Shown here one piece after another: positions 10,643 through 22,900 of a DNA stretch of 64,000 nucleotides (positions are counted from its first letter, which is position 1; each line of letters begins with the position of its first letter). Position numbers and translations under genes: made by a program. The notes beneath the pieces were generated by a model. The model saw only the letters and a list, made by a program, of their open reading frames with translations. It made no database searches and had not been told where the DNA came from. Source of the DNA: Diorhabda sublineata (taxonomy: Eukaryota; Arthropoda; Insecta; Coleoptera; Chrysomelidae); the NCBI RefSeq assembly GCF_026230105.1, contig NC_079479.1, positions 18,239,734 through 18,303,733 of the forward strand. The letters are read 5' to 3'.

Positions 10643-12280
10643 GTCGATTGTCAATTTGTGTTTATTGAAAATTTTCAAAGTCTATCTTCCTCATTTGAAG
10701 TCGAATTTTAACATTTCTCATATAATTGAATGAATTTGCATCTAACTTTGTCAGATATCGTCGATTTACATTCATGGTAGCCCATTGAATTCGATTCTCA
10801 TTTTGTGTTGATTGAAAATTTTCAAAGTCTATCTTCCACGTTTGAAGTCGAATTTCAACATTTCTCATATATTTGAATGAGTTTGCATCTAACTTTGTCA
10901 TATATCGTCGATTTACATTCATTGAAGCCCATTGAAGTCGATTCTCATTTTGTGTTGATTGAAAATTTTCAAAGTCTATCTTCCTCATTTGGAGTCGAAT
11001 TTCAACATTTCTTATATATTTGAGTGAGTTCGCATCTCACTTTTTCAGATATCGTCGATTTACATTCATTGAAGCCCATTGAGGTCGATTGTCACTTTGT
11101 GTTGATTGAAAATTCTCAAAGTCTATCTTCCTCATTTGAGTCGAATTTTAACATTTCTCATATTTTTGAATGAGTTTGCATCTAACTTTGTCAGATATCG
11201 TCGATTTACATTCATTGAAGTCCATTGAAGTCGATTCTCATTTTGTGTTGATTGAAAATTTTCAAAGTCTATCTTCCTCATTTGAAGTCGAATTTCAACA
11301 TTTCTCATATATTTGAATGAGTTTGCATCTAACTTTGTCAGATATCGTCGATTTACATCCATTGAAGCCCATTGAAGTCGATTCCCATTTTGTGTTGATT
11401 GAAAATTTTCAAAGTCTATCTTCCTCATTTGGAGTCGAATTTCAACATTTCTTATATATTTGAGTGAGTTCGCATCTGACTTTGTCAGATATCGTCGATT
11501 TACATTCATTGAAGCCCATTGAGGTCGATTGTCACTTTGTGTTGATTGAAAATTCTCAAAGTCTATCTTCCTCATTTGAGTCGAATTTTAACATTTCTCA
11601 TATTTTTGAATGAGTTTGCATCTAACTTTGTCAGATATCGTCGATTTACATTCATTGAAGCCCATTGAAGTCGATTGTCACTTTGCGTTGATTGAAAATT
11701 CTCAAAGTCTATCTTCCCCATTTGAAGTCGAATTTCAACATTTCTTATATATATAAATGAGTTCGCATCTAACTTTATCAGATATCGTCGATTTACATTC
11801 ATTGAAGCCCGCTGAGGTCGATTGTCAATTTGTGTTTATTGAAAATTTTCAAAGTCTATCTTCCTCATTTGAAGTCGAATTTTAACATTTCTCATATATT
11901 TGAATGAATTTGCATCTAACTTTGTCAGATATCGTCGATTTACATTCATGGTAGCCCATTGAAGTCGATTCTCACTTTGTGTTGATTGAAAATTTTCAAA
12001 GTCTATCTTCCTCATTTGGTGTCGAATTTCAACATTTCTTATATATTTAAATGAGTTCGCATCTAACTTTATCAGATATCGTCGATTTACATTCATTGAA
12101 GCCCATTGAGGTCGATTTTCACTTTGTGTTTATTGAAAATTTTCAAAGTCTATCTTCCTCATTTGAAGTCGAATTTCAACATTTCTTATATATTTAAATG
12201 AGTTCGCATCTAACTTTATCAGATATCGTCGATTTACATTCATTGAAGCCCACTGAGGTCGATTGTCACTTTGTGTTTAT

Positions 12281-12300
12281 TGAAAATTAAATTTTCGAAG
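12281..12300 (+). repeat. 5-bp insertion variant (152-bp monomer), copy 1
   Basis: Here GAAAATTAAATTTTCGAAG replaces GAAAATTTTCAAAG, adding five bases and changing CAAAG to CGAAG. The insertion keeps inverted symmetry: GAAAATT, a single A, then AATTTTC. Confidence 0.9.
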
Positions 12301-14343
12301 TCTATCTTCCTCATTTGAAGTCGAATTTTAACATTTCTCATATATTTGAATGAATTTGCATCTAACTTTATCAGATATCGTCGATTTACATTCATGGTAG
12401 CCCATTGAAGTCGATTCTCACTTTGTGTTTATTGAAAATTTTCAAAGTCTATCTTCCTCATTTGAAGTCGAATTTCAACATTTCCCATATATTTGAATGA
12501 GTTTGCATCTAACTTTGTAAGATATCGTCGATTTACTTTCATTGAAGCCCATTGAAGTCGATTCTCACTTTGTGTTGATTGAAAGTTTTCAAAGTCTATC
12601 TTCCTCATTTGAAGTCGAATTTCAACATTTCTCATATATTTGAATGAGTTTGCATCTAACTTTGTCAGATATCGTCGATTTACATTCATTGAAGCCCATT
12701 GAAGTCGATTCTCACTTTGTGTTTATTGAAAATTTTCAAAGGCTATCTTCCTCATTTGAAGTCGAATTTTAACATTTCTCATATATTTGAATGAATTTGC
12801 ATCTAACTTTGTCAGATATCGTCAATTTACATTCATTGAAGCCCATTGAAGTCGATTGTCACTTTGTGTTGATTGAAAATTTTCAAAGTCTATCTTCCCC
12901 ATTTGAAGTCGAATTTCAACATTTCTTATATATATAAATGAGTTCGCATCTAACTTTATCAGATATCGTCGATTTACATTCATTGAAGCCCACTGAGGTC
13001 GATTGTCACTTTGTGTTTATTGAAAATTTTCAAAGTCTATCTTCCTCATTTGAAGTCGAATTTTAACATTTCTCATATATTTGAATGAATTTGCATCTAA
13101 CTTTGTCAGATATCGTCGATTTACATTCATGGTAGCCCATTGAAGTCGATTCTCACTTTGTGTTTATTGAAAATTTTCAAAGTCTATCTTCCTCATTTGA
13201 AGTCGAATTTCAACATTTCTCATATATTTGAATGAGTTTGCATCTGACTTTGTCAGTTATCGTCGATTAACATCCATTGAAGCCCATTGAAGTCGTTTGT
13301 CACTTTGTGTTTATTGAAAATTTTCAAAGTCTATCTTCCTCATTTGAAGTCGAATTTCAACATTTCTCATATATTTGAATGAATTTGCATCTAACTTTGT
13401 CAGATATCGTCGATTTACATTCATGGTAGCCCATTGAAGTCGATTCTCACTTTGTGTTTATTGAAAATTTTCAAAGTCTATCTTCCTCATTTGAAGTCGA
13501 ATTTCAACATTTCTCATATATTTGAATGAGTTTGCATCTGACTTTGTCAGATATCGTCGATTAACATCCATTGAAGCCCATTGAAGTCGTTTGTCACTTT
13601 GTGTTTATTGAAAATTTTCAAAGTCTATCTTCCTCATTTGAAGTCGAATTTCAACATTTCTCATATATTTGAATGAATTTGCATCTAACTTTGTCAGATA
13701 TCGTCGATTTACATTCATGGTAGCCCATTGAAGTCGATTCTCACTTTGTGTTTATTGAAAATTTTCAAAGTCTATCTTCCTCATTTGAAGTCGAATTTCA
13801 ACATTTCTTATATATTCGAATGAGTTTGCATCTAACTTTGTCAGATATCGTCGATTTACATTCATTGAAGCCCATTGAAGTCGATTCTCACTTTGTGTTG
13901 ATTGAAAATTTTCAAAGTCTATCTTCCTCATTTGAAGTCGAATTTCAACATTTCTTATATATTTGAATGAGTTTGCATCTAACTTTGTCAGATATCGTCG
14001 ATTTACATTCATTGAAGCCCATTGAAGTCGATTCTCACTTTGTGTTGATTGAAAATTTTCAAAGTCTATCTTCCTCATTTGGTGTCGAATTTCAACATTT
14101 CTTATATATTTAAATGAGTTCGCATCTAACTTTATCAGATATCGTCGATTTACATTCATTGAAGCCCATTGAGGTCGATTTTCACTTTGTGTTTATTGAA
14201 AATTTTCAAAGTCTATCTTCCTCATTTGAAGTCGAATTTCAACATTTCTTATATATTTAAATGAGTTCGCATCTAACTTTATCAGATATCGTCGATTTAC
14301 ATTCATTGAAGCCCACTGAGGTCGATTGTCACTTTGTGTTTAT

Positions 14344-14363
14344 TGAAAATTAAATTTTCGAAG
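14344..14363 (+). repeat. 5-bp insertion variant (152-bp monomer), copy 2
   Basis: Identical insertion to copy 1, lying 2063 bp downstream (14 x 147 plus 5) and within the first unit of the 2215-bp HOR. Confidence 0.9.
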
Positions 14364-15230
14364 TCTATCTTCCTCATTTGAAGTCGAATTTTAACATTTC
14401 TCATATATTTGAATGAATTTGCATCTAACTTTATCAGATATCGTCGATTTACATTCATGGTAGCCCATTGAAGTCGATTCTCACTTTGTGTTTATTGAAA
14501 ATTTTCAAAGTCTATCTTCCTCATTTGAAGTCGAATTTCAACATTTCCCATATATTTGAATGAGTTTGCATCTGACTTTGTCAGATATCGTCGATTAACA
14601 TCCATTGAAGCCCATTGAAGTCGATTGTCACTTTGTGTTTATTGAAAATTTTCAAAGTCTATCTTCCTCATTTGAAGTCGAATTTCAACATTTCTTATAT
14701 ATTCGAATGAGTTTGCATCTAACTTTGTCAGATATCGTCGATTTACATTCATTGAAGCCCATTGAAGTCGATTGTCACTTTGTGTTTATTGAAAATTTTC
14801 AAAGTCTATCTTCCTCATTTGAAGTCGAATTTCAACATTTCTTATATATTTGAATGAGTTTGCATCTAACTTTGTCAGATATCGTCGATTTACATTCATT
14901 GAAGCCCATCGAAGTCGATTCTCACTTTGTGTTGATTGAAAATTTTCAAAGTCTATCTTCCTCATTTGGTGTCGAATTTCAACATTTCTTATATATTTAA
15001 ATGAGTTCGCATCTAACTTTATCAGATATCGTCGATTTACATTCATTGAAGCCCATTGAGGTCGATTTTCACTTTGTGTTTATTGAAAATTTTCAAAGTC
15101 TATCTTCCTCATTTGAAGTCGAATTTCAACATTTCTTATATATTTAAATGAGTTCGCATCTAACTTTATCAGATATTGTCGATTTACATTCATTGAAGCC
15201 CACTGAGGTCGATTGTCACTTTGTGTTTAT

Positions 15231-15250
15231 TGAAAATTAAATTTTCGAAG
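15231..15250 (+). repeat. 5-bp insertion variant (152-bp monomer), copy 3
   Basis: Identical insertion, 887 bp after copy 2 (6 x 147 plus 5). It is the second insertion within the first 2215-bp HOR unit. Confidence 0.9.
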
Positions 15251-16558
15251 TCTATCTTCCTCATTTGAAGTCGAATTTTAACATTTCTCATATATTTGAA
15301 TGAATTTGCATCTAACTTTATCAGATATCGTCGATTTACGTTCATGGTAGCCCATTGAAGTCGATTCTCACTTTGTGTTTATTGAAAATTTTCAAAGTCT
15401 ATCTTCCTCATTTGAAGTCGAATTTCAACATTTCCCATATATTTGAATGAGTTTGCATCTAACTTTGTAAGATATCGTCGATTTACATTCATTGAAGCCC
15501 ATTGAAGTCGATTCTCACTTTGTGTTGATTGAAAATTTTCAAAGTCTATCTTCCTCATTTGAAGTCGAATTTCAACATTTCTCATATATTTGAATGAGTT
15601 TGCATCTAACTTTGTCAGATATCGTCGATTTACATTCATTGAAGCCCATTGAAGTCGATTCTCACTTTGTGTTTATTGAAAATTTTCAAAGTCTATCTTC
15701 CTCATTTGAAGTCGAATTTTAACATTTCTCATATATTTGAATGAATTTGCATCTAACTTTGTCAGATATCGTCAATTTACATTCATTGAAGCCCATTGAA
15801 GTCGATTGTCACTTTGTGTTGATTGAAAATTTTCAAAGTCTATCTTCCCCATTTGAAGTCGAATTTCAACATTTCTTATATATATAAATGAGTTCGCATC
15901 TAACTTTATCAGATATCGTCGATTTACATTCGTTGAAGCCCACTGAGGTCGATTGTCACTTTGTGTTTATTGAAAATTTTCAAAGTCTATCTTCCTCATT
16001 TGAAGTCGAATTTTAACATTTCTCATATATTTGAATGAATTTGCATCTAACTTTGTCAGATATCGTCGATTTACATTCATTGAAGCCCATTGAAGTCGAT
16101 TCTCACTTTGTGTTGATTGAAAATTTTCAAAGTCTATCTTCCTCATTTGAAGTCGAATTTCAACATTTCTTATATATTTGAATGAGTTTGCATCTAACTT
16201 TGTCAGATATCGTCGATTTACATTCATTGAAGCCCATTGAAGTCGATTCTCACTTTGTGTTGATTGAAAATTTTCAAAGTCTATCTTCCTCATTTGGTGT
16301 CGAATTTCAACATTTCTTATATATTTAAATGAGTTCGCATCTAACTTTATCAGATATCGTCGATTTACATTCATTGAAGCCCATTGAGGTCGATTTTCAC
16401 TTTGTGTTTATTGAAAATTTTCAAAGTCTATCTTCCTCATTTGAAGTCGAATTTCAACATTTCTTATATATTTAAATGAGTTCGCATCTAACTTTATCAG
16501 ATATCGTCGATTTACATTCATTGAAGCCCACTGAGGTCGATTGTCACTTTGTGTTTAT

Positions 16559-16578
16559 TGAAAATTAAATTTTCGAAG
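16559..16578 (+). repeat. 5-bp insertion variant (152-bp monomer), copy 4
   Basis: Identical insertion exactly 2215 bp after copy 2. It is the corresponding position in the second HOR unit. Confidence 0.9.
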
Positions 16579-17445
16579 TCTATCTTCCTCATTTGAAGTC
16601 GAATTTTAACATTTCTCATATATTTGAATGAATTTGCATCTAACTTTATCAGATATCGTCGATTTACATTCATGGTAGCCCATTGAAGTCGATTCTCACT
16701 TTGTGTTTATTGAAAATTTTCAAAGTCTATCTTCCTCATTTGAAGTCGAATTTCAACATTTCCCATATATTTGAATGAGTTTGCATCTGACTTTGTCAGA
16801 TATCGTCGATTAACATCCATTGAAGCCCATTGAAGTCGATTGTCACTTTGTGTTTATTGAAAATTTTCAAAGTCTATCTTCCTCATTTGAAGTCGAATTT
16901 CAACATTTCTTATATATTCGAATGAGTTTGCATCTAACTTTGTCAGATATCGTCGATTTACATTCATTGAAGCCCATTGAAGTCGATTGTCACTTTGTGT
17001 TTATTGAAAATTTTCTAAGTCTATCTTCCTCATTTGAAGTCGAATTTCAACATTTCTTATATATTTGAATGAGTTTGCATCTAACTTTGTCAGATATCGT
17101 CGATTTACATTCATTGAAGCCCATCGAAGTCGATTCTCACTTTGTGTTGATTGAAAATTTTCAAAGTCTATCTTCCTCATTTGGTGTCGAATTTCAACAT
17201 TTCTTATATATTTAAATGAGTTCGCATCTAACTTTATCAGATATCGTCGAATTACATTCATTGAAGCCCATTGAGGTCGATTTTCACTTTGTGTTTATTG
17301 AAAATTTTCAAAGTCTATCTTCCTCATTTGAAGTCGAATTTCAACATTTCTTATATATTTAAATGAGTTCGCATCTAACTTTATCAGATATCGTCGATTT
17401 ACATTCATTGAAGCCCACTGAGGTCGATTGTCACTTTGTGTTTAT

Positions 17446-17465
17446 TGAAAATTAAATTTTCGAAG
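17446..17465 (+). repeat. 5-bp insertion variant (152-bp monomer), copy 5
   Basis: Identical insertion exactly 2215 bp after copy 3 and the last one in the window. Confidence 0.9.
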
Positions 17466-19910
17466 TCTATCTTCCTCATTTGAAGTCGAATTTTAACATT
17501 TCTCATATATTTGAATGAATTTGCATCTAACTTTATCAGATATCGTCGATTTACGTTCATGGTAGCCCATTGAAGTCGATTCTCACTTTGTGTTTATTGA
17601 AAATTTTCAAAGTCTATCTTCCTCATTTGAAGTCGAATTTCAACATTTCCCATATATTTGAATGAGTTTGCATCTAACTTTGTAAGATATCGTCGATTTA
17701 CTTTCATTGAAGCCCATTGAAGTCGATTCTCACTTTGTGTTGATTGAAAATTTTCAAAGTCTATCTTCCTCATTTGAAGTCGAATTTCAACATTTCTCAT
17801 ATATTTGAATGAGTTTGCATCTAACTTTGTCAGATATCGTCGATTTACATTCATTGAAGCCCATTGAAGTCGATTCTCACTTTGTGTTTATTGAAAATTT
17901 TCAAAGTCTATCTTCCTCATTTGAAGTCGAATTTTAACATTTCTCATATATTTGAATGAATTTGCATCTAACTTTGTCAGATATCGTCAATTTACATTCA
18001 TTGAAGCCCATTGAAGTCGATTGTCACTTTGTGTTGATTGAAAATTTTCAAAGTCTATCTTCCCCATTTGAAGTCGAATTTCAACATTTCTTATATATAT
18101 AAATGAGTTCGCATCTAACTTTATCAGATATCGTCGATTTACATTCATTGAAGCCCACTGAGGTCGATTGTCACTTTGTGTTTATTGAAAATTTTCAAAG
18201 TCTATCTTCCTCATTTGAAGTCGAATTTTAACATTTCTCATATATTTGAATGAATTTGCATCTAACTTTGTCAGATATCGTCGATTTACATTCATGGTAG
18301 CCCATTGAAGTCGATTCTCACTTTGTGTTTATTGAAAATTTTCAAAGTCTATCTTCCTCATTTGAAGTCGAATTTCAACATTTCTCATATATTTGAATGA
18401 GTTTGCATCTGACTTTGTCAGTTATCGTCGATTAACATCCATTGAAGCCCATTGAAGTCGTTTGTCACTTTGTGTTTATTGAAAATTTTCAAAGTCTATC
18501 TTCCTCATTTGAAGTCGAATTTCAACATTTCTTATATATTTGAATGAGTTTGCATCTAACTTTGTCAGATATCGTCGATTAACATTCATTGAAGCCCATT
18601 GAAGTCGATTCTCACTTTATGTTGATTGAAAATTTTCAAAGTCTATCTTCCTCATTTGGTGTCGAATTTCAACATTTCTCATATATTTAAATGAGTTCGC
18701 ATCTAACTTTATCAGATATCGTCGATTTACATTCATTGAAGCCCATTGAGGTCGATTTTCACTTTGTGTTTATTGAAAATTTTCAAAGTCTATCTTCCTC
18801 ATTTGAAATCGAATTTCAACATTTCTTATATATTTAAATGAGTTCGCATCTAACTTTATCAGATATCGTCGATTTACATTCATTGAAGCCCACTGAGGTC
18901 GATTGTCACTTTGTGTTTATTGGAAATTTTCAAAGTCTATCTTCCTCATTTGAAGTCGAATTTTAACATTTCTCATATATTTGAATGAATTTGCATCTAA
19001 CTTTGTCAGATATCGTCGATTTACATTCATGGTAGCCCATTGAAGTCGATTCTCACTTTGTGTTTATTGAAAATTTTCAAAGTCTATCTTCCTCATTTGA
19101 AGTCGAATTTCAACATTTCTCATATATTTGAATGAGTTTGCATCTGACTTTGTCAGATATCGTCGATTAACATCCATTGAAGCCCATTGAAGTCGATTGT
19201 CACTTTGTGTTTATTGAAAATTTTCAAAGTCTATCTTCCTCATTTGAAGTCGAATTTCAACATTTCTTATATATTCGAATGAGTTTGCATCTAACTTTGT
19301 CAGATATCGTCGATTTACATTCATTGAAGCCCATTGAAGTCGATTCTCACTTTGTGTTGATTGAAAATTTTCAAAGTCTATCTTCCTCATTTGAAGTCGA
19401 ATTTCAACAATTCTCATATATTTGAATGAGTTTGCATCTAACTTTTCTCAGATATCGTCGATTAACATCCATTGAAGCCCATTGAAGTCGATTGTCACTT
19501 TGTGTTTATTGAAAATTTTCAAAGTCTATCTTCCTCATTTGAAGTCGAATTTCAACATTTCTTATATATTTGAATGAGTTTGCATCTAACTTTGTCAGAT
19601 ATCGTCGATTTACATTCATTGAAGCCCATTGAAGTCGATTCTCACTTTGTGTTGATTGAAAATTTTCAAAGTCTATCTTCCTCATTTGGTGTCGAATTTC
19701 AACATTTCTAATATATTTAAATGAGTTCGCATCTAACTTTATCAGATATCGTCGATTTACATTCATTGAAGCCCATTGGGGTCGATTTTCACTTTGTGTT
19801 TATTGAAAATTTGCAAAGTCTATCTTCCTCATTTGAAGTCGAATTTTAACATTTCTTATATATTTGAATGAGTTCGCATCTAACTTTTTCAGATATCGTC
19901 GATTTACATT

Positions 19911-19964
19911 CATTGAGCCCATTGAGGTCGATTGTCACTTTGTGTTGATAGAAAATTTTCAGTC
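19911..19964 (+). repeat. 144-bp monomer signature (first example)
   Basis: Two deletions are linked in one monomer: CATTGAAGCCC becomes CATTGAGCCC (one base) and TTTTCAAAGTC becomes TTTTCAGTC (two bases), 50-odd bases apart. Most copies also read CATTGGGGTCG and follow CTTTTTCAG. About 50 copies occur from here to the right end and none was seen to the left. Any frame is shifted between the two deletions and restored after them. Confidence 0.9.
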
Positions 19965-22900
19965 TATCTTCCTCATTTGAAGTCGAATTTCAACATTTCT
20001 CATATATTTGAATGAGTTTGCATCTAACTTTGTCAGATATCGTCGATTTACATCAATTGAAGCCCATTGAAGTCGATTCTCACTTTGTGTTGATTGAAAA
20101 TTTTCAAAGTCTATCTTCCTCATTTGGTGTCGAATTTCAACATTTCTTATATATTTGAATGAGTTTGCATCTAACTTTTTCAGATATCGTCGATTTACAT
20201 TCATTGAGCCCATTGGGGTCGATTGTCACTTTGTGTTGATTGAAAATTTTCAGTCTATCTTCCTCATTTGAAGTCGAATTTCAACATTTCTCATATATTT
20301 GAATGAGTTTGCATCTAACTTTGTCAGATATCGTCGATTTACATCAATTGAAGCCCATTGAAGTCGATTTTCACTTTGTGTTTATTGAAAATTTTCAAAG
20401 TCTATCTTCCTCATTTGAAGTCGAATTTCAACATTTCTCATATATTTGAATGAGTTTGCATCTAACTTGGTCAGATATCGTCGATTTACATCCATTGAAG
20501 CCCATTGAAGTCGATTGTCACTTTGTGTTTATTGAAAATTTTCAAAGTCTATCTTCCTCATTTGGTGTCGAATTTCAACATTTCTTATATATTTGAATGA
20601 GTTTGCATCTAACTTTGTCAGATATCGTCGATTTACATTCATTGAAGCCCATTGAAGTCGATTCTCACTTTGTGTTGATTAAAAATTTTCAAAGTCTATC
20701 TTCCTCATTTGAAGTCGAATTTCAACATTTCTTATATATTTGAATGAGTTCGCATCTAACTTTTTCAGATATCGTCGATTTACATTCATTGAGCCCATTG
20801 GGGTCGATTGTCACTTTGTGTTGATTGAAAATTTTCAGTCTATCTTCCTCATTTGAAGTCGAATTTCAACATTTCTCATATATTTGAATGAGTTTGCATC
20901 TAACTCTGTCAGATATCGTCGATTTACATCAATTGAAGCCCATTGAAGTCGATTCTCACTTTGTGTTGATTGAAAATTTTCAAAGTCTATCTTCCTCATT
21001 TGAAGTCGAATTTCAACATTTCTCATATATTTGAATGAGTTTGCATCTGACTTTGTCAGATATCGTCGATTAACATCCATTGAAGCTCATTGAAGTCGAT
21101 TGTCACTTTGTGTTTATTGAAAATTTTCAAAGTCTATCTTCCTCATTTGAAGTCGAATTTTTACATTTCTCATATATTTGAATGAGTTTGCATCTAACTT
21201 TGTCAGATATCGTCGATTTACATTCATTGAAGCCCATTGAAGTCGATTCTCACTTTGTGTTGATTGAAAATTTTCAAAGTCTATCTTCCTCATTTGAAGT
21301 CGAATTTCAACATTTCTCATATATTTGATTGAGTTCGCATCTGACTTTGTCAGATATCGTCGATAAACATCCATTGAAGCCCATTGAAGTCGATTGTCAC
21401 TTTGTGTTTATTGAAAATTTTCAAAGTCTATCTTCCTCATTTGAAGTCGAATTTCAACAATTCTTATATATTTGAATGAGTTTGTATCTAACTTTTTCAG
21501 ATATCGTCGATTTACATTCATTGAAGCCCATTGAAGTCGATTCTCACTTTGTGTTGATTGAAAATTTTCAAAGTCTATCTTCCTCATTTGAAGTCGAATT
21601 TTAACATTTCTCATATATTTGAATGAATTTGCATCTAACTTTGTCAGATATCGTCGATTTACATTCATGGTAGCCCATTGAAGTCGATTCTCACTTTGTG
21701 TTTATTGAAAATTTTCAAAGTCTATCTTCCTCATTTGAAGTCGAATTTCAACATTTCTCATATATTTGAATGAGTTTGCATCTGACTTTGTCAGATATCG
21801 TCGATTAACATCCATTGAAGCCCATTGAAGTCGATTGTCACTTTGTGTTTATTGAAAATTTTCAAAGTCTATCTTCCTCATTTGAAGTCGAATTTCAACA
21901 TTTCTTATATATTTGAATGAGTTTGCATCTAACTTTGTCAGATATCGTCGATTTACATTCATTGAAGCCCATTGAAGTCGATTCTCACTTTGTGTTGATT
22001 GAAAATTTTCAAAGTCTATCTTCCTCATTTGGTGTCGAATTTCAACATTTCTTATATATTTAAATGAGTTCGCATCTAACTTTATCAGATATCGTCGATT
22101 TACATTCATTGAAGCCCATTGAGGTCGATTTTCACTTTGTGTTTATTGAAAATTTTCAAAGTCTATCTTCCTCATTTGAAGTCGAATTTTAACATTTCTC
22201 ATATATTTGAATGAATTTGCATCTAACTTTGTCAGATATCGTAGATTTACATTCATGGTAGCCCATTGAAGTCGATTCTCACTTTGTGTTGATTGAAAAT
22301 TTTCAAAGTCTATCTTCCTCATTTGAAGTCGAATTTCAACATTTCTCATATATTTGAATGAGTTTGCATCTGACTTTGTCAGATATCGTCGATTAACATC
22401 CATTGAAGCTCATTGAAGTCGATTGTCACTTTGTGTTTATTGAAAATTTTCAAAGTCTATCTTCCTCATTTGAAGTCGAATTTTTACATTTCTCATATAT
22501 TTGAATGAGTTTGCATCTAACTTTGTCAGATATCGTAGATTTACATTCATGGTAGCCCATTGAAGTCGATTCTCACTTTGTGTTGATTAAAAATTTTCAA
22601 AGTCTATCTTCCTCATTTGAAGTCGAATTTCAACATTTCTTATATATTTAAATGAGTTCGCATCTAACTTTTTCAGATATCGTCGATTTACATTCATTGA
22701 AGCCCATTGAAGTCGATTGTCACTTTGTGTTTATTGAAAATTTTCAAAGTCTATCTTCCTCATTTGAAGTCGAATTTCAACAATTCTTATATATTTGAAT
22801 GAGTTTGCATCTAACTTTTTCAGATATCGTCGATTTACATTCATTGAAGCCCATTGAAGTCGATTCTCACTTTGTGTTGATTGAAAATTTTCAAAGTCTA

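Larger units (their letters stand above)
2440..11600. repeat. Subdomain with 146-bp monomers
   Basis: Marked by a 1-bp deletion (CATTTGAGTCG in place of CATTTGAAGTCG), by CATATTTTTGAATGAG, by TTACATTAATAGAAG and by GAGTGAGTTCGCATCTGAC. The deletion monomers often also carry AATTCTCAAAG. I count 13 deletion copies, all between about 3355 and 11580. Segments within the subdomain are re-used at offsets of about 734, 2495 and 6164 bp, each a near-multiple of 147 less the deleted bases. Confidence 0.8.
13837..18294. repeat. 2215-bp higher-order repeat (15 monomers), two tandem copies
   Basis: The two units run about 13837-16051 and 16052-18294. Spacing of shared marks is 2215 bp (15 x 147 plus two 5-bp insertions). 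Shared rare marks include the paired insertions, GCCCATCGAAG (14906 and 17121), TTTACGTTCATGG (15335 and 17550) and CTTTGTAAGATATCG (15470 and 17685). Private changes in the second unit include TTTTCTAAGTC near 17015 and GAATTACATTC near 17249. A related partial copy lies at about 11.9-13.0 kb. Confidence 0.85.
11600..19900. repeat. Subdomain with 152-bp monomers and 2215-bp HOR
   Basis: Five monomers here carry a 5-bp insertion at the palindrome. The 146-bp class of the left part and the 144-bp class of the right part are both absent as far as I can see. Common classes are GGTAG, AACATCC, TTTGGTGTCG followed by ATTTAAATGAG, and TCCCCATTTG followed by TATATATAAATGAG. A 15-monomer HOR of 2215 bp occupies 13.8-18.3 kb, and part of the same pattern extends left to about 12 kb. 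Confidence 0.8.

Noticed and set aside
12281..12300. Transposon target site or insertion scar at the 5-bp insertion
   Set aside because: The added bases only extend the AATT run at a palindrome and recur at HOR spacing. There is no flanking target duplication or element remnant.
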